Below the pieces are notes generated by a model. That model saw only the letters and a program-made list of their open reading frames with translations. It did not search any database and was not told the DNA's origin. From PCC-6802 sp943367755 (GTDB lineage: Bacteria > Cyanobacteriota > Cyanobacteriia > Pseudanabaenales > Pseudanabaenaceae), in contig CALRKB020000025.1 of NCBI GenBank assembly GCA_943367755.1, positions 1 to 64,000 on the forward strand: a DNA stretch of 64,000 nucleotides. The letters are read 5' to 3'. Position 1 is the first letter of the stretch. Each line of letters opens with the position of its first letter. The position numbers were made by a program, and so were the translations under genes. Below, one piece after another: positions 42,689 to 52,365 of the stretch.

Positions 42689-44425
42689 TTGCCAGCGAAG
42701 CATACGTTAGAATCAAGATCTGCCCCCTACAACCGAGGTAACCCTATCGAAACCATCTACGGCAATCTACAAGGTCTGAAGTCCAGTCAGCTCAAGCAAA
42801 TACAACGCCTATATCGCCAGCGGCTACCACTAGCTAATTTCACCACGCCAGAGTTTGCGCAGCGTTTAGCGGCGATTAGTACTGAGATTAAGCAGCCGAT
42901 CTGTGTGTTTGTAAATCGGCGCGGGCAAATTATTCGGGTCGGTTTGGGCACTCCCAACCAGGCTAAAATTCCGCCGCTTGAACTACCGCGTTATGGGGAG
43001 GAGCGCCTGAGTGGGCTGCGCTGTATTGCCACCAGTTTAAAACATGAGCCACCCAGCACCGCCGATCTCACTGCCATGGCGATGCAACGCCTTGATACCC
43101 TGGTGCTGTTCACGCTGAATGAAGCGGGCTATGTTGATCGCTCGTATATGGCACATCTCCTGCCCGAATCAATGGCAGAACGCTCGGCCACATTTTGGAC
43201 AGTATCGCCACCGCAGAGTTTAGATGCGATCGCCAAGCAGGATTTCCTCGATCTGGTTGCAGGCCTAGAAGATGAGTTTCGTCGCGAATTTGTGGCGCAA
43301 GTGGTCGAAGACGAGCGAGAAAGAGTAATTTTGGTAGGCTTGGTTACTAACAATCGGCATCAGCAAGATCCTGAAGATTCCCTGTTAGAGTTGCGTCAAT
43401 TGGTGGAAAGCGCTGGCGGTATAGTTTTAGATACCATCTCGCAAAAGCGCGATCGCGCTCATCCCCAAACGGTTTTAGGTGAAGGCAAAATTCAAGAAGT
43501 GACCCTGCTGGCCCAAACCCAAAGAGCGAGCCTGGTTGTGTTCGATCGCGAACTATCTCCCTCCCAGATGCGCAATCTGGAACGCTTAATCGGTCTGCGC
43601 GTGAGCGATCGCACGGAGGTAATTCTCGATATTTTTGCGCAACGCGCCCAGTCGGCGGCGGGTAAACTGCAAGTTGAACTTGCCCAGCTAGAATATCGCC
43701 TGCCGCGTTTGTCGGGTAGGGGGCTAGCCTTATCGCGCTTAGGTGGTGGGATTGGGACGCGCGGCCCTGGTGAGACGAAGCTAGAAACCGATCGCCGCGT
43801 GATTGAGAAACGCATCACCCATCTGCAACAACAGGTAGACCAGCTCCAGGCACACCGTTCGCGGTTGCGGCAACAGCGCATCGATCGCGAAATTCCCACC
43901 GTGGCGATCGTGGGCTACACTAATGCGGGTAAGTCCACCCTACTCAATGCTCTGACCAACGCCAAGGTTTATGCTGCCGATCAGCTTTTTGCCACACTTG
44001 ACCCTACCACTCGCCGTCTCAGCTTAGGCGAGCAGCAGCAAACAATTCTATTAACAGATACAGTAGGATTTATTCACGAATTGCCACCATCTCTAGTAGA
44101 TGCCTTTCGCGCCACCTTAGAAGAAGTAACAGAAGCTGATGTCCTTTTACATGTGGTGGATGCCTCCCATCCAGCCTGGGAATCTCAAGTCGAATCAGTA
44201 AATCAAATTTTAGCGGATATGCCAATTGAAGTCGGGCCAACTTTGCTTGTGTTTAATAAAATCGATCGCGCCGTCGAGCTTGGCGTTGATATGACCGATC
44301 TCAAAACCAAAATCAAAGCTAAATATCCTGATGCTGTCATGATTTCGGCGATCGAGCGACAAGGGTTAGATACGCTCAGTCAAGCGCTGACAAAATTGGT
44401 GAAGCAGCAAGTTTTGCTCAATTAA
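42689..44425 (+). CDS. hflX: HflX GTPase (start codon uncertain)
   Basis: A ribosome-associated GTPase that splits stalled or hibernating ribosomes. The N-terminal domain includes TVLGEGKIQEV (about 267-277); the glycine-rich segment is SRLGGGIGTRGPGETKLETD; the G domain has VAIVGYTNAGKSTLLNALT (G1), DPTTRRLSL (G2), LTDTVGFIHELP (G3) and VFNKID (G4). The frame has no ATG near its 5' end. A TTG at 42689 gives 578 residues. The usual cyanobacterial N-terminus (METIYGNLQG, from memory) begins at an ATC at 42746, preceded by GAGGTAACCCT, so ATC may be the real start, or a mutated ATG. Confidence 0.92.
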   Translation: MPAKHTLESRSAPYNRGNPIETIYGNLQGLKSSQLKQIQRLYRQRLPLANFTTPEFAQRLAAISTEIKQPICVFVNRRGQIIRVGLGTPNQAKIPPLELPRYGEERLSGLRCIATSLKHEPPSTADLTAMAMQRLDTLVLFTLNEAGYVDRSYMAHLLPESMAERSATFWTVSPPQSLDAIAKQDFLDLVAGLEDEFRREFVAQVVEDERERVILVGLVTNNRHQQDPEDSLLELRQLVESAGGIVLDTISQKRDRAHPQTVLGEGKIQEVTLLAQTQRASLVVFDRELSPSQMRNLERLIGLRVSDRTEVILDIFAQRAQSAAGKLQVELAQLEYRLPRLSGRGLALSRLGGGIGTRGPGETKLETDRRVIEKRITHLQQQVDQLQAHRSRLRQQRIDREIPTVAIVGYTNAGKSTLLNALTNAKVYAADQLFATLDPTTRRLSLGEQQQTILLTDTVGFIHELPPSLVDAFRATLEEVTEADVLLHVVDASHPAWESQVESVNQILADMPIEVGPTLLVFNKIDRAVELGVDMTDLKTKIKAKYPDAVMISAIERQGLDTLSQALTKLVKQQVLLN

Positions 44426-44541
44426 CCCTCAATTAACCATCGCTCACTCTAAACCATGTGTAGAATGCTAACAATTGCTTTACAAATCGCATAAAAGCTA
44501 TAGAAACTGTGGTCAAGCGACTGAAAAAGAGGTAGAAAGCT

Positions 44542-44745
44542 ATGCAATTAGGGCAAATTCTTGTTAAGAAAAAGTTGGTTTCATCGTCGCAGCTTGAAGA
44601 AATGGTGGAGCTACAGAATCAGAATAAGCGATCACAGAAGCTAGGAGAGCTGTTTATGTCTCAAGGGCTGATTACCCACAGACAGTTGAATGATTCCCTC
44701 CTGGAACAACAGTGGCGATCGCAGGGGTTATGGGTAATTGACTAG
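44542..44745 (+). CDS. small MshEN-like (GspE N-terminal domain) protein
   Basis: A 67-residue protein consisting only of an MshEN-type fold: LGQILVKKKLVSSSQLEEMV (3-22), then KLGELFMSQGLITHRQLNDS (33-52). These LGxxLxxxGLISxxQLxxAL repeats form the N-terminal part of type II/IV secretion ATPases and of c-di-GMP binders. As a stand-alone domain it may bind c-di-GMP or regulate pilus/secretion ATPases; this is an inference. A ribosome site (AAAGAGGTAGAAAGCT) precedes the ATG. Confidence 0.7.
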   Translation: MQLGQILVKKKLVSSSQLEEMVELQNQNKRSQKLGELFMSQGLITHRQLNDSLLEQQWRSQGLWVID

Positions 44746-44809
44746 ACACTTTGCGGCGGCAAGCATCCTGCAAGGCATCGCACGCAAGAATGTGATAAAA
44801 ATTGCAAAA

Positions 44810-45925
44810 TTACGATTGCACTCCACATGGTAGGGTGACCATAAATTTCGTGCCAACGCCAACTTCACTCTCCACCTTAATTTCACCGCCATGCAAATCC
44901 ACCAGACTCTTCACGATATTTAATCCCAATCCCGTGCCTTTGATCTTGCCAACATTATTGGCTCGCTCGAACCGCTCAAATAGTTTGTCCAGATGTTCGG
45001 CAGGGATACCAATGCCTCGATCTTGGACTGCAAACGTAACATCGCTGGTGGAGTAAGTAACTGACAGGACAACTTCGCCTCCCTGGGGGGAATACTTTAT
45101 AGCATTAGATAACAGGTTAGAAAGAATCTGTTGTAACACGGTTCGATCTAAAGCAGGCGTAAAGGGGTCGCTTGCGAAATCTGGTTGGATTTCATAGGTG
45201 ATGTTGAAGATTGACTGTGTCCTGGCGCACAGTTCTTCAATTGTTTCGCGACAAAATGCATCCAGGTCGAAAGGTATAGGATTGTAAATCAGCTTTCCCG
45301 CTTCGAGTTGAGCGATCACTAAAGCGTTATCAATCGATTGGGACATCGTGTCGATCGCTTTATGAATGCGTCCGAAATATTTAGCACTTTTTTCAGGTGA
45401 AAGTTTGCCCTGACCAGACTCTAATAGATCTTTGGCTAGTTGAATGATGCTAAGGGGTGTGCGCATTTCATGGGCGGCGATCGCTAGATATTGCCACTGT
45501 TTTTGGCTATCGCTCTGGGCTTGCGTTATAGCCTCGGCTAAGGATATTTCCTCCTGGTACTTGCTGAGGGCGATTTCGATCGATGCTCGTACTTCCGGCG
45601 TTTTAAAGGGTTTGAGTAAATAGCCAAAAGAGCCAGCCTGACGGGCTCTTTGCAGAGTTTCGTCGTTACTATAAGATGTCAGAAACACGACGGGAATATT
45701 AAAGCGTTGACGAATTTCTGTGGCAGCCTCAATCCCATCCATAGAGCCAAGCAGATTGATATCCATCAGGATTAAATCCGGTTGCAGTTGCGAGGCAAAT
45801 TGCAGTGCTTCTTCCCCAGATGTCGCAGTTTCGACTACCTCATAGCCCATATCTTCCAGATCGGCAGCCAAACTCATCGCCGAGATCATCTCGTCTTCTA
45901 CGATCAGAATTTTTACTGCTGCCAT
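44810..45925 (-). CDS. response-regulator/histidine kinase hybrid
   Basis: A 371-residue protein with a receiver domain (1-120: ILIVEDEMISAMS, phospho-acceptor Asp in LILMDINLLG at ~55, VVFLTSYSND, LLKPFK), followed by HisKA (H-box AIAAHEMRTPLS, about 148-159) and HATPase_c (NLLSNAIKYSPQGGEV, FAVQDRGIGIPAEHL, KGTGLGLNIVKSLV). It would take a phosphate on its receiver and control its kinase part. It begins 4 bp after the end of the PAS/GAF kinase gene, so the two form a signalling pair. Confidence 0.93.
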   Translation of the reverse strand: MAAVKILIVEDEMISAMSLAADLEDMGYEVVETATSGEEALQFASQLQPDLILMDINLLGSMDGIEAATEIRQRFNIPVVFLTSYSNDETLQRARQAGSFGYLLKPFKTPEVRASIEIALSKYQEEISLAEAITQAQSDSQKQWQYLAIAAHEMRTPLSIIQLAKDLLESGQGKLSPEKSAKYFGRIHKAIDTMSQSIDNALVIAQLEAGKLIYNPIPFDLDAFCRETIEELCARTQSIFNITYEIQPDFASDPFTPALDRTVLQQILSNLLSNAIKYSPQGGEVVLSVTYSTSDVTFAVQDRGIGIPAEHLDKLFERFERANNVGKIKGTGLGLNIVKSLVDLHGGEIKVESEVGVGTKFMVTLPCGVQS

Positions 45926-45929
45926 ACAT

Positions 45930-48272
45930 TTAAATCCTATTGCGATAACCTAATTCTGCAAATTTAAGGGAGAAACAGGTACCATTAGAGGTATCAAGTT
46001 CAATAGTCCCTTTAAGTTGACGAGCAAGGTTTTTGGCGATGCGTAAACCCAAAGAGGATGCTTCATTGGGGTCGACATGAACTGGGATGCCCACACCGTT
46101 ATCGCGGACAGTAAGCAGAATTTGTCCGTTGGGGATACTACGACACTCAATCGATACCTGACCTTGGTCGAGATTGGGGAAAGCATGTTTGATCGCATTT
46201 GTTACCAATTCATTGACAATTAATCCACAGGGCATAGCTGTCTCGATATTAACATCAATTGCATCGATATCAACTAGGAATCGAATTTGCTTAGACTGGA
46301 TATCGTAGGATTGGGCAAGTACACCAACTAAATCTTGCAGATATTTAGCGAGATTCACCTGATTGAGTTGTTTAGATTGATAAAGGCTTTCGTGGATCAT
46401 TGCCATAGAGTAAACGCGATTTTTGCTATCTTCAAATAGCTGGGCAACCTTGGGATCTTCGATCGAACGTTTTTGCAGATTCAGGAGGCTGGCTAAAATT
46501 TGCAGGTTATTTTTAACGCGGTGGTGAATTTCTTTAAGCAGTATCTCTTTTTCTTTGAGGGAGTCTTGCAGTTGCATCTCGGCTTGTTTGCGATCGCTTA
46601 CATCGCGGTAAATACAGACCCCATTCCCACCTGCAATTGCTGTAACCGATACTTCAACAGAGAAATGACTGCCGTCCTTTTTATTGCCAATCAACCCCCC
46701 TTGCCAAGTACCTTCGGCTAAGATGATTGGTACTACCGTGCTTTCAACGTAATCGACTACTTCTCGATCGTATAAATCTTGCCAGCCTTTCCCGACCATT
46801 GTGTCGTCGCTGCAACCAAAAATTTTGGCGAGGGCATTGTTGGCATACGTGAATATACCATTGGGATTCACAATGGCAATGCCATCCACAGAGGCTTCTA
46901 TTGCTGCTAGCTGTTGTCTGATTTTCTGTTCGTTAGCCTTGCGATCGCTAATGTCCTGAACGACACCAACAATCTGCTTAGTCCTACCATCCGCAGCTTT
47001 TGAAAATATTGTTTCGCGACTAGACATCCACCGCCACTCACCCCTAGCATTTTTTATGCGATACTCGCGCTCTGTAACTTCGCCAATTTTTAAGCTATGC
47101 AAGCGCTGCACATCATTACGTAATACTTCCAAGTCTTCTGGGTATAAAAGCTTGCGGAACAGGTCATAACCCATTGCCTGCAATTCCTCTGGTGTATAAC
47201 CGAGAACTCGCGCACAAGCCTGATTCATATAGATATTGCGCTGCTCGATCATGTCATATACGTATAAAATGTCAGGCATGCTATCAGCAATACCTGACAC
47301 AAAGCGCTGACTCTCCTGAAGATCCATTTCTGCCTGTTTGCGAGTGATCGCCACAGAGGTATAAGTAGAGATGGTTTGGACGAGCCGTTTTTCTTCATCG
47401 CTAAACTGATGCGGTTCGTCATAATAAACGGCAATCTTGCCCAGTTGATGCCCTTGATATGACATGGGAAATGAGGTCGCAGCCCTAATACCTTCGGCTT
47501 TGCGCATTATATCTAACGACTCAACTCCCGGTTGTTGCGCAGCATCAGCAACGGTTACCAACTCTGTCTGCGGAATTGTGCTAAGGGAGTCACAATAGTT
47601 TTCTACAGCCTGTTTGTACGCTTCGCTAATTCCCGCAGAGGCTTTATAGCGGGGAACACCGTGATCGTCGAACATCAATATTGCCGCGCGTTCGGTTTTG
47701 AATATATGTTGGATGCCATGTAATGCTCCGTGATAAATTTCGTCGAGCGTGTCAGCTCCATTGAGATTAGATGCCAGATTGTACATCCAGCAGAGTTTCT
47801 CGATCTTTTGGTTGGGTCGATCTTGGACGTTTTGACGTCCAGAAATTTCTTCTGCCAATCGCTGATTAACATAAGTTAATTCACTCGTGTGTTCCTCAAC
47901 CCTGGCTTCTAGTTCTGCATTAAGCCGTTGCAGCTCGACTTCGGCTTGTTTGCGCCCGTTAAAATCGACATAACCCACGCCAACCCCTGCCTGCTCGAAT
48001 GTGACTGCCGATAGAACCCTTGTCAGGAAATCGGTTGCCTGAATTGCAATCTGGCTAATGGTACTAGCATCCGTATAGTCCTGCAGGATAATGCTTAGCG
48101 CTTGCTTATGTATCGAGGCAATCTCGTTAATGCTACAGTTTCTAACTAATGAACCCATGTCGAGTTGAGAGGCATGCGGTGATGGCTCAGCTTCTTTCTG
48201 CTCATTAATGGCGAGAACCTCCCGCATGGCTGAGCAGTAATGGTCTAAGATACTCTCTACTATATTGCTCAT
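45930..48272 (-). CDS. multi-sensor HisKA_2-type histidine kinase (GAF-PAS-PAS)
   Basis: A 780-residue soluble sensor kinase. Residues ~1-95 are an alpha-helical N-terminal domain; a coiled coil follows (RKQAEVELQRLNAELEARVE). A GAF domain lies at ~170-310, PAS domains at ~325-450 (YVYDMIEQRNIYMNQACARV) and ~455-570 (GIAIVNPNGIFTYANNALAK), and the kinase core at ~580-775 has the HisKA_2 box LLKEIHHRVKNNLQILASLL and HATPase (NELVTNAIKHAFPN, VRDNGVGIP). No membrane segment. It shares this core with the gene at 48350-49453, a likely duplication. Its stop is 4 bp before the hybrid kinase. Confidence 0.92.
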   Translation of the reverse strand: MSNIVESILDHYCSAMREVLAINEQKEAEPSPHASQLDMGSLVRNCSINEIASIHKQALSIILQDYTDASTISQIAIQATDFLTRVLSAVTFEQAGVGVGYVDFNGRKQAEVELQRLNAELEARVEEHTSELTYVNQRLAEEISGRQNVQDRPNQKIEKLCWMYNLASNLNGADTLDEIYHGALHGIQHIFKTERAAILMFDDHGVPRYKASAGISEAYKQAVENYCDSLSTIPQTELVTVADAAQQPGVESLDIMRKAEGIRAATSFPMSYQGHQLGKIAVYYDEPHQFSDEEKRLVQTISTYTSVAITRKQAEMDLQESQRFVSGIADSMPDILYVYDMIEQRNIYMNQACARVLGYTPEELQAMGYDLFRKLLYPEDLEVLRNDVQRLHSLKIGEVTEREYRIKNARGEWRWMSSRETIFSKAADGRTKQIVGVVQDISDRKANEQKIRQQLAAIEASVDGIAIVNPNGIFTYANNALAKIFGCSDDTMVGKGWQDLYDREVVDYVESTVVPIILAEGTWQGGLIGNKKDGSHFSVEVSVTAIAGGNGVCIYRDVSDRKQAEMQLQDSLKEKEILLKEIHHRVKNNLQILASLLNLQKRSIEDPKVAQLFEDSKNRVYSMAMIHESLYQSKQLNQVNLAKYLQDLVGVLAQSYDIQSKQIRFLVDIDAIDVNIETAMPCGLIVNELVTNAIKHAFPNLDQGQVSIECRSIPNGQILLTVRDNGVGIPVHVDPNEASSLGLRIAKNLARQLKGTIELDTSNGTCFSLKFAELGYRNRI

Positions 48273-48349
48273 ATACCTCCAGTAGACACAAGACGATATA
48301 TCTTATTTTTGCTTATCACAAATATCTATATTTACCTAGTACAAATAGA

Positions 48350-49453
48350 TTAAATCCTATTCTGGTCAGCTACCTCTGAGAATTGAAGAGACAATCGCGT
48401 ACCATTGGAGCGATCGAGATCGAGCGTTGCCCTAAGTTGACGGGCCAGGTTGGTGATGATGCGCAGCCCTAAAGATGACGGGTTATTGAAGTCAACTCGA
48501 TCGGGAATACCAACACCATTATCACAAACAGCAAGCAGAATCTTTGCGTCGGGGGTAGTGCGACATTCAATTGATACTTTCCCAAGACGGCGATCAGGGA
48601 ACGCATATTTGATAATATTTGTTACCAATTCATTCACAATTAACCCACAGGGCGTTGCAGTTTCAATATTGATATAAATTGGATCGGCATGCAATTGGAC
48701 CTCAATCTGCTTAGCATCGATGTTATAGGATTGGATGAGTGCATTTACTAAATCTTGCAAATATTCACCCAGATTAATTTGATTGAGTTGTTTTGATTGG
48801 TAAAGTCGCTCGTGAATTATTGCCATTGAGTAGATGCGATTCTGGCTATCTTCAAATAGCTGGATAATCTTGGGATCTTTGATCGAGCGTTTTTGCAAAT
48901 TGAGGAGGCTGGCTACGATTTGCAGGTTATTTTTAACACGGTGGTGAATTTCTTTGAGCAGTATTTCTTTTTCTCTGAGGGACTCCTGCAATTTGGCTTC
49001 TACATCTTTTCGCTGCTCGATCTCCTGCTGGAGTTGACGATTTTGATTTTCTAGTCGATTGGTTATTTGTTGCAGTTTAAGTTGTAGGTTTATTCTGGCT
49101 AATACTTCATCCTGATTAAATGGTTTTGTGATGTAATCTACTGCCCCTAGCGAGAAACCTTTCATTTTGCTTTCGGCATCTGTCAGTGCTGTCATAAAAA
49201 TTACTGGAATGTCATTAGTTTTCGGATCTGATTTTAGCCTTTTACATGTCTCAAACCCATCTAGTTCGTTCATCATCACATCCAGTAAAATTATTGCAGG
49301 ATGTCGATATTGAATTTGCTCAAGAGCTGAATTTCCATCTAGTGCCACTGAGACTTGGTAGTCGTGCGTGGATAATGCCTCAGTCAGAACCTCAAGGTTA
49401 GTTGGGTTATCATCTACAATTAAAATTCTCTGTTGGCAATGATCTTTAGACAT
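48350..49453 (-). CDS. receiver domain fused to HisKA_2 histidine kinase
   Basis: A 367-residue protein: receiver domain (~8-125: ILIVDDNPTNLEVL, Asp in IILLDVMMNELDGFE, PVIFMTALTD, YITKPFN), a short coiled coil (NRQLQQEIEQRKDVEAKLQE), and a HisKA_2/HATPase kinase core (LLKEIHHRVKNNLQIVASLL, NELVTNIIKYAFPD, VCDNGVGIP). The core is closely similar to that of the neighbour at 45930-48272. The ATG at 49453 (MSKDHC) is preferred, with AGGAATTA upstream; an ATG at 49474 is the alternative. It follows the Cache kinase by 23-43 bp, so they are probably one transcript. Confidence 0.92.
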   Translation of the reverse strand: MSKDHCQQRILIVDDNPTNLEVLTEALSTHDYQVSVALDGNSALEQIQYRHPAIILLDVMMNELDGFETCKRLKSDPKTNDIPVIFMTALTDAESKMKGFSLGAVDYITKPFNQDEVLARINLQLKLQQITNRLENQNRQLQQEIEQRKDVEAKLQESLREKEILLKEIHHRVKNNLQIVASLLNLQKRSIKDPKIIQLFEDSQNRIYSMAIIHERLYQSKQLNQINLGEYLQDLVNALIQSYNIDAKQIEVQLHADPIYINIETATPCGLIVNELVTNIIKYAFPDRRLGKVSIECRTTPDAKILLAVCDNGVGIPDRVDFNNPSSLGLRIITNLARQLRATLDLDRSNGTRLSLQFSEVADQNRI

Positions 49454-49496
49454 AGAGTAATTCCTAAACGGCATTTGGTTTTATTAAATTGGGAGA

Positions 49497-52187
49497 CTAT
49501 GTGAGATATTCCTCAAGTAAAGAGCGGATCTGTTTTAATTTATATTCCTTAGTCAACTTCATGAATTTTTGAGCGAATGGAACGAGTTGACGATTTGTTT
49601 GTGCCATGCGTTCTAATTGATCCCTTATTTCTCTAACAAGTCCTTCACAACATAATTCCAACAGCAGCTCTATTTCTTGAGTAGAGGGTAACACCATTTC
49701 ACCAGAGCTTGTTTCTTCTGCTTGTTTATTCAGAGATTCTGTCTTATTTTCATCTGCATAAATCCATTTTAGTTCCATAACCCTTTGCATGACCGCAAAC
49801 AATTCTTCTGATTCCACAGGCTTAGGTAGAAATCCTGTAGCCCCAGCATCTAAGCTTTTTTGTCGATCTGACTCAAACACACTAGCCGAAGAGACGATCA
49901 ATGGTACATATGCAAAGATTTTTGTCTGACGAAAATGATTTATAAATGTATAACCATCCATTACTGGCATGGCAATATCTGTAATCACCAGGTCAGGGTT
50001 GCTCTCAGTCGCTTTTTCTATCGCCACCTGTCCATCTTCTGCTTCTATTATCTCAAACCCGAGAGGTTCGAGCAGGTTGACCAGTACCGAACGATTTTCC
50101 CAACGGTCATCGGCTACAAGTACTTTTCTTCTCGAACCCTCGTATCCAATAATAGCTCGCTGTTCTAATGTCTGGGATGATTTTATCCACGAATTAGCTT
50201 CGGTTAACTCAACTCCAAACCAAAAGATGCTACCTTTGCCTAGTTGGCTCTGAATCTTAATTTTGCTGCCCATCAGTTCGGCAATCTTCTGGCTGATGGC
50301 TAAGCCTAAGCCCGTTCCTTCAGCTTGTCTTTTTTGATTGCCAACCTGCTCGAAAGGCAAAAAGATTTTGTCTAGGTGATCGGGGGCAACTCCAATTCCA
50401 GTGTCCTCAACTCGAAACAACAGTCGGTATATTGCTCTACCCCTAGAATCCAAATGGTCGTCTATCTTCTCTACTGAAGTAAGAAAATCTACTTTACCTT
50501 TATCGGTAAACTTGATTGCATTACTGAGTAAGTTTATTAGAATCTGCCGTAATCGTTTATCGTCTCCTAGAACGCCTATTGGCATTACCCCCTCACATTC
50601 ATAATTAAACTGAATGCCTTTGCTTTCAGCCTTAATGCGGCACATTTCTGTTACACCCTGCATAAATGCTGGCAAATGAAACTCTACAGGATATAGTTCC
50701 ATTTTATTGGCTTCAATCTTTGACAGATCGAGAATGTCGTTGATAAGGGTAAGTAAATGCTTCCCACATTGACTAATAATGTCAATTTGCTGTTTCTCAC
50801 GATGGGGGATTATGCTGGAACCTCTTAGGATTTGAGCGTAACCCAAGATGCCATTCAGAGGTGTTCGCAGTTCGTGACTCATATTAGTCAGGAATTCGCT
50901 CTTGGATTGGTTGGCAGTATCAGCAGCTTCTTTCGCTTCCTTTAATTCAGTAGTACGCTGCTCGACGCGTAGTTCTAACTCCTCAAAGGATCCCTTTAAT
51001 TGGCTAGTCATCTGGTTAAAAGCCTGGGTTAGAACTTCAATTTCATCCACATCTCTGACTTCCTTTTTTTGACTGAGTTTGTCAGCAGAGATTAACTTTC
51101 CTTCAGGGCTTAAGAGTATGTCTCTTTGAGCATCGACCTCTGCCAGCTTTTTACACTCATCCAGAATCGGCTTCAAGCGGTAATTGAGTTGTCGGACAAA
51201 GAGAATAACTACAAGTGCCATGACAACCCCTGCACCCACTGCCCCTCCTAGGGTGATCGTGAGAACAGGCAGTAACACTACGGACTGAGGAACTTCGGCC
51301 AGCATCAGCCAATTAGTACTCGGGATTCGTTGAAAAGCCCAATAACTGCCTCTCGAACGCAGCAAGCCAGAGCTACCTTGCTGCAGTTGGGGCCAGACCA
51401 ACTTGAGGCCTGGAATACTCTCATAACCTTGCCTCACTCTAGAGGGATCGGGTGGATAGGACACCAGGCGACCCTTCTCACTCAGTACAACAAAATAGCC
51501 AGTATTGCGAATGACAGATGGCCTGATCTCTTTACTCAGTGCAGTCATGTTCACGTCCATTGCCACAAACCCAATCAGCTTGTGCTTCTTATCAAAGAGC
51601 AGGTGGTTTAAAGTAGCCATCGTAATGTGGTTCCATTCGTAGGGCTGAAGCCAGGTGTCTTTCCCTGCAGCAATAGTGTCCTTGTAGTAGTCTTGATTGG
51701 GCGCATTATCCTCAGCTACTAAATCTGCAAAGAGTACTTTGTTGTTGGGGAAAGGCAGACGTTTGCCAATCTGACTTGGAGTATTTTGATCGGCATAATA
51801 GTAGGCTGCATACCACTGGCGGTCTTTCAGAATGCCGTGGGGCGTTTGCTGAAGGGATATACCCATCACCAGCAAAGGTCGCTTCAAAAAGAAATCTAGC
51901 TGCAATGCTTGATAAGCATTTGGATCCTGAATACCTCTGTCCTGAAGAAGCTGCGTCATCCCTCCCAAATTTCGCAGGGATTGCTTCACAGGTGTGAGCT
52001 TACTTTCGATCGTGTTGACTTCTGTACTCAACGTATCCTGAATCTGCGTTTCTGCCTGTTGTTGCAGCACCTGATAAAACAGAATGGCAATACTTCCCAG
52101 ACCTATAACTGCGCCACCCATTACAGACAGGAACAATCCCGATCCGATGGATTTTGATTTCATACCTCGAAGCTTGAATCCCAACAT
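49497..52187 (-). CDS. membrane hybrid histidine kinase with Cache sensor and receiver
   Basis: An 896-residue transmembrane kinase. TM1 is at ~19-40 (LFLSVMGGAVIGLGSIAILF), an extracytoplasmic dCache domain at ~45-320, and TM2 at ~325-350. A HAMP-like linker and coiled coil precede HisKA (FLTNMSHELRTPLNGILGYA, ~430) and HATPase (NLLSNAIKFTDKGKV, EGTGLGLAISQKIA). A receiver follows (VLVADDRWENRSVLVNLLEP; Asp in DLVITDIAMPVMDG; FLPKPVESEE). The C-terminal ~100 residues resemble an extra helical module but lack a clear Hpt histidine. It senses a small extracellular ligand and would pass signals to the downstream kinases. Confidence 0.93.
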   Translation of the reverse strand: MLGFKLRGMKSKSIGSGLFLSVMGGAVIGLGSIAILFYQVLQQQAETQIQDTLSTEVNTIESKLTPVKQSLRNLGGMTQLLQDRGIQDPNAYQALQLDFFLKRPLLVMGISLQQTPHGILKDRQWYAAYYYADQNTPSQIGKRLPFPNNKVLFADLVAEDNAPNQDYYKDTIAAGKDTWLQPYEWNHITMATLNHLLFDKKHKLIGFVAMDVNMTALSKEIRPSVIRNTGYFVVLSEKGRLVSYPPDPSRVRQGYESIPGLKLVWPQLQQGSSGLLRSRGSYWAFQRIPSTNWLMLAEVPQSVVLLPVLTITLGGAVGAGVVMALVVILFVRQLNYRLKPILDECKKLAEVDAQRDILLSPEGKLISADKLSQKKEVRDVDEIEVLTQAFNQMTSQLKGSFEELELRVEQRTTELKEAKEAADTANQSKSEFLTNMSHELRTPLNGILGYAQILRGSSIIPHREKQQIDIISQCGKHLLTLINDILDLSKIEANKMELYPVEFHLPAFMQGVTEMCRIKAESKGIQFNYECEGVMPIGVLGDDKRLRQILINLLSNAIKFTDKGKVDFLTSVEKIDDHLDSRGRAIYRLLFRVEDTGIGVAPDHLDKIFLPFEQVGNQKRQAEGTGLGLAISQKIAELMGSKIKIQSQLGKGSIFWFGVELTEANSWIKSSQTLEQRAIIGYEGSRRKVLVADDRWENRSVLVNLLEPLGFEIIEAEDGQVAIEKATESNPDLVITDIAMPVMDGYTFINHFRQTKIFAYVPLIVSSASVFESDRQKSLDAGATGFLPKPVESEELFAVMQRVMELKWIYADENKTESLNKQAEETSSGEMVLPSTQEIELLLELCCEGLVREIRDQLERMAQTNRQLVPFAQKFMKLTKEYKLKQIRSLLEEYLT

Positions 52188-52365
52188 GGCTAAACTACCT
52201 GAGGGGATCCCAGTGTTTGAGAATCGAGCCTATTATGACTCTCAGTAGTAGTTTTTAGTTTGAACTTAGGAACATTCATATGCAATATTGAGGGAAATTA
52301 ATTTGGCTTTGTAGTATAGCGCTTTTCAAATGATTGCGGTACAAATAAAACCTCCTAGTGGAAAG

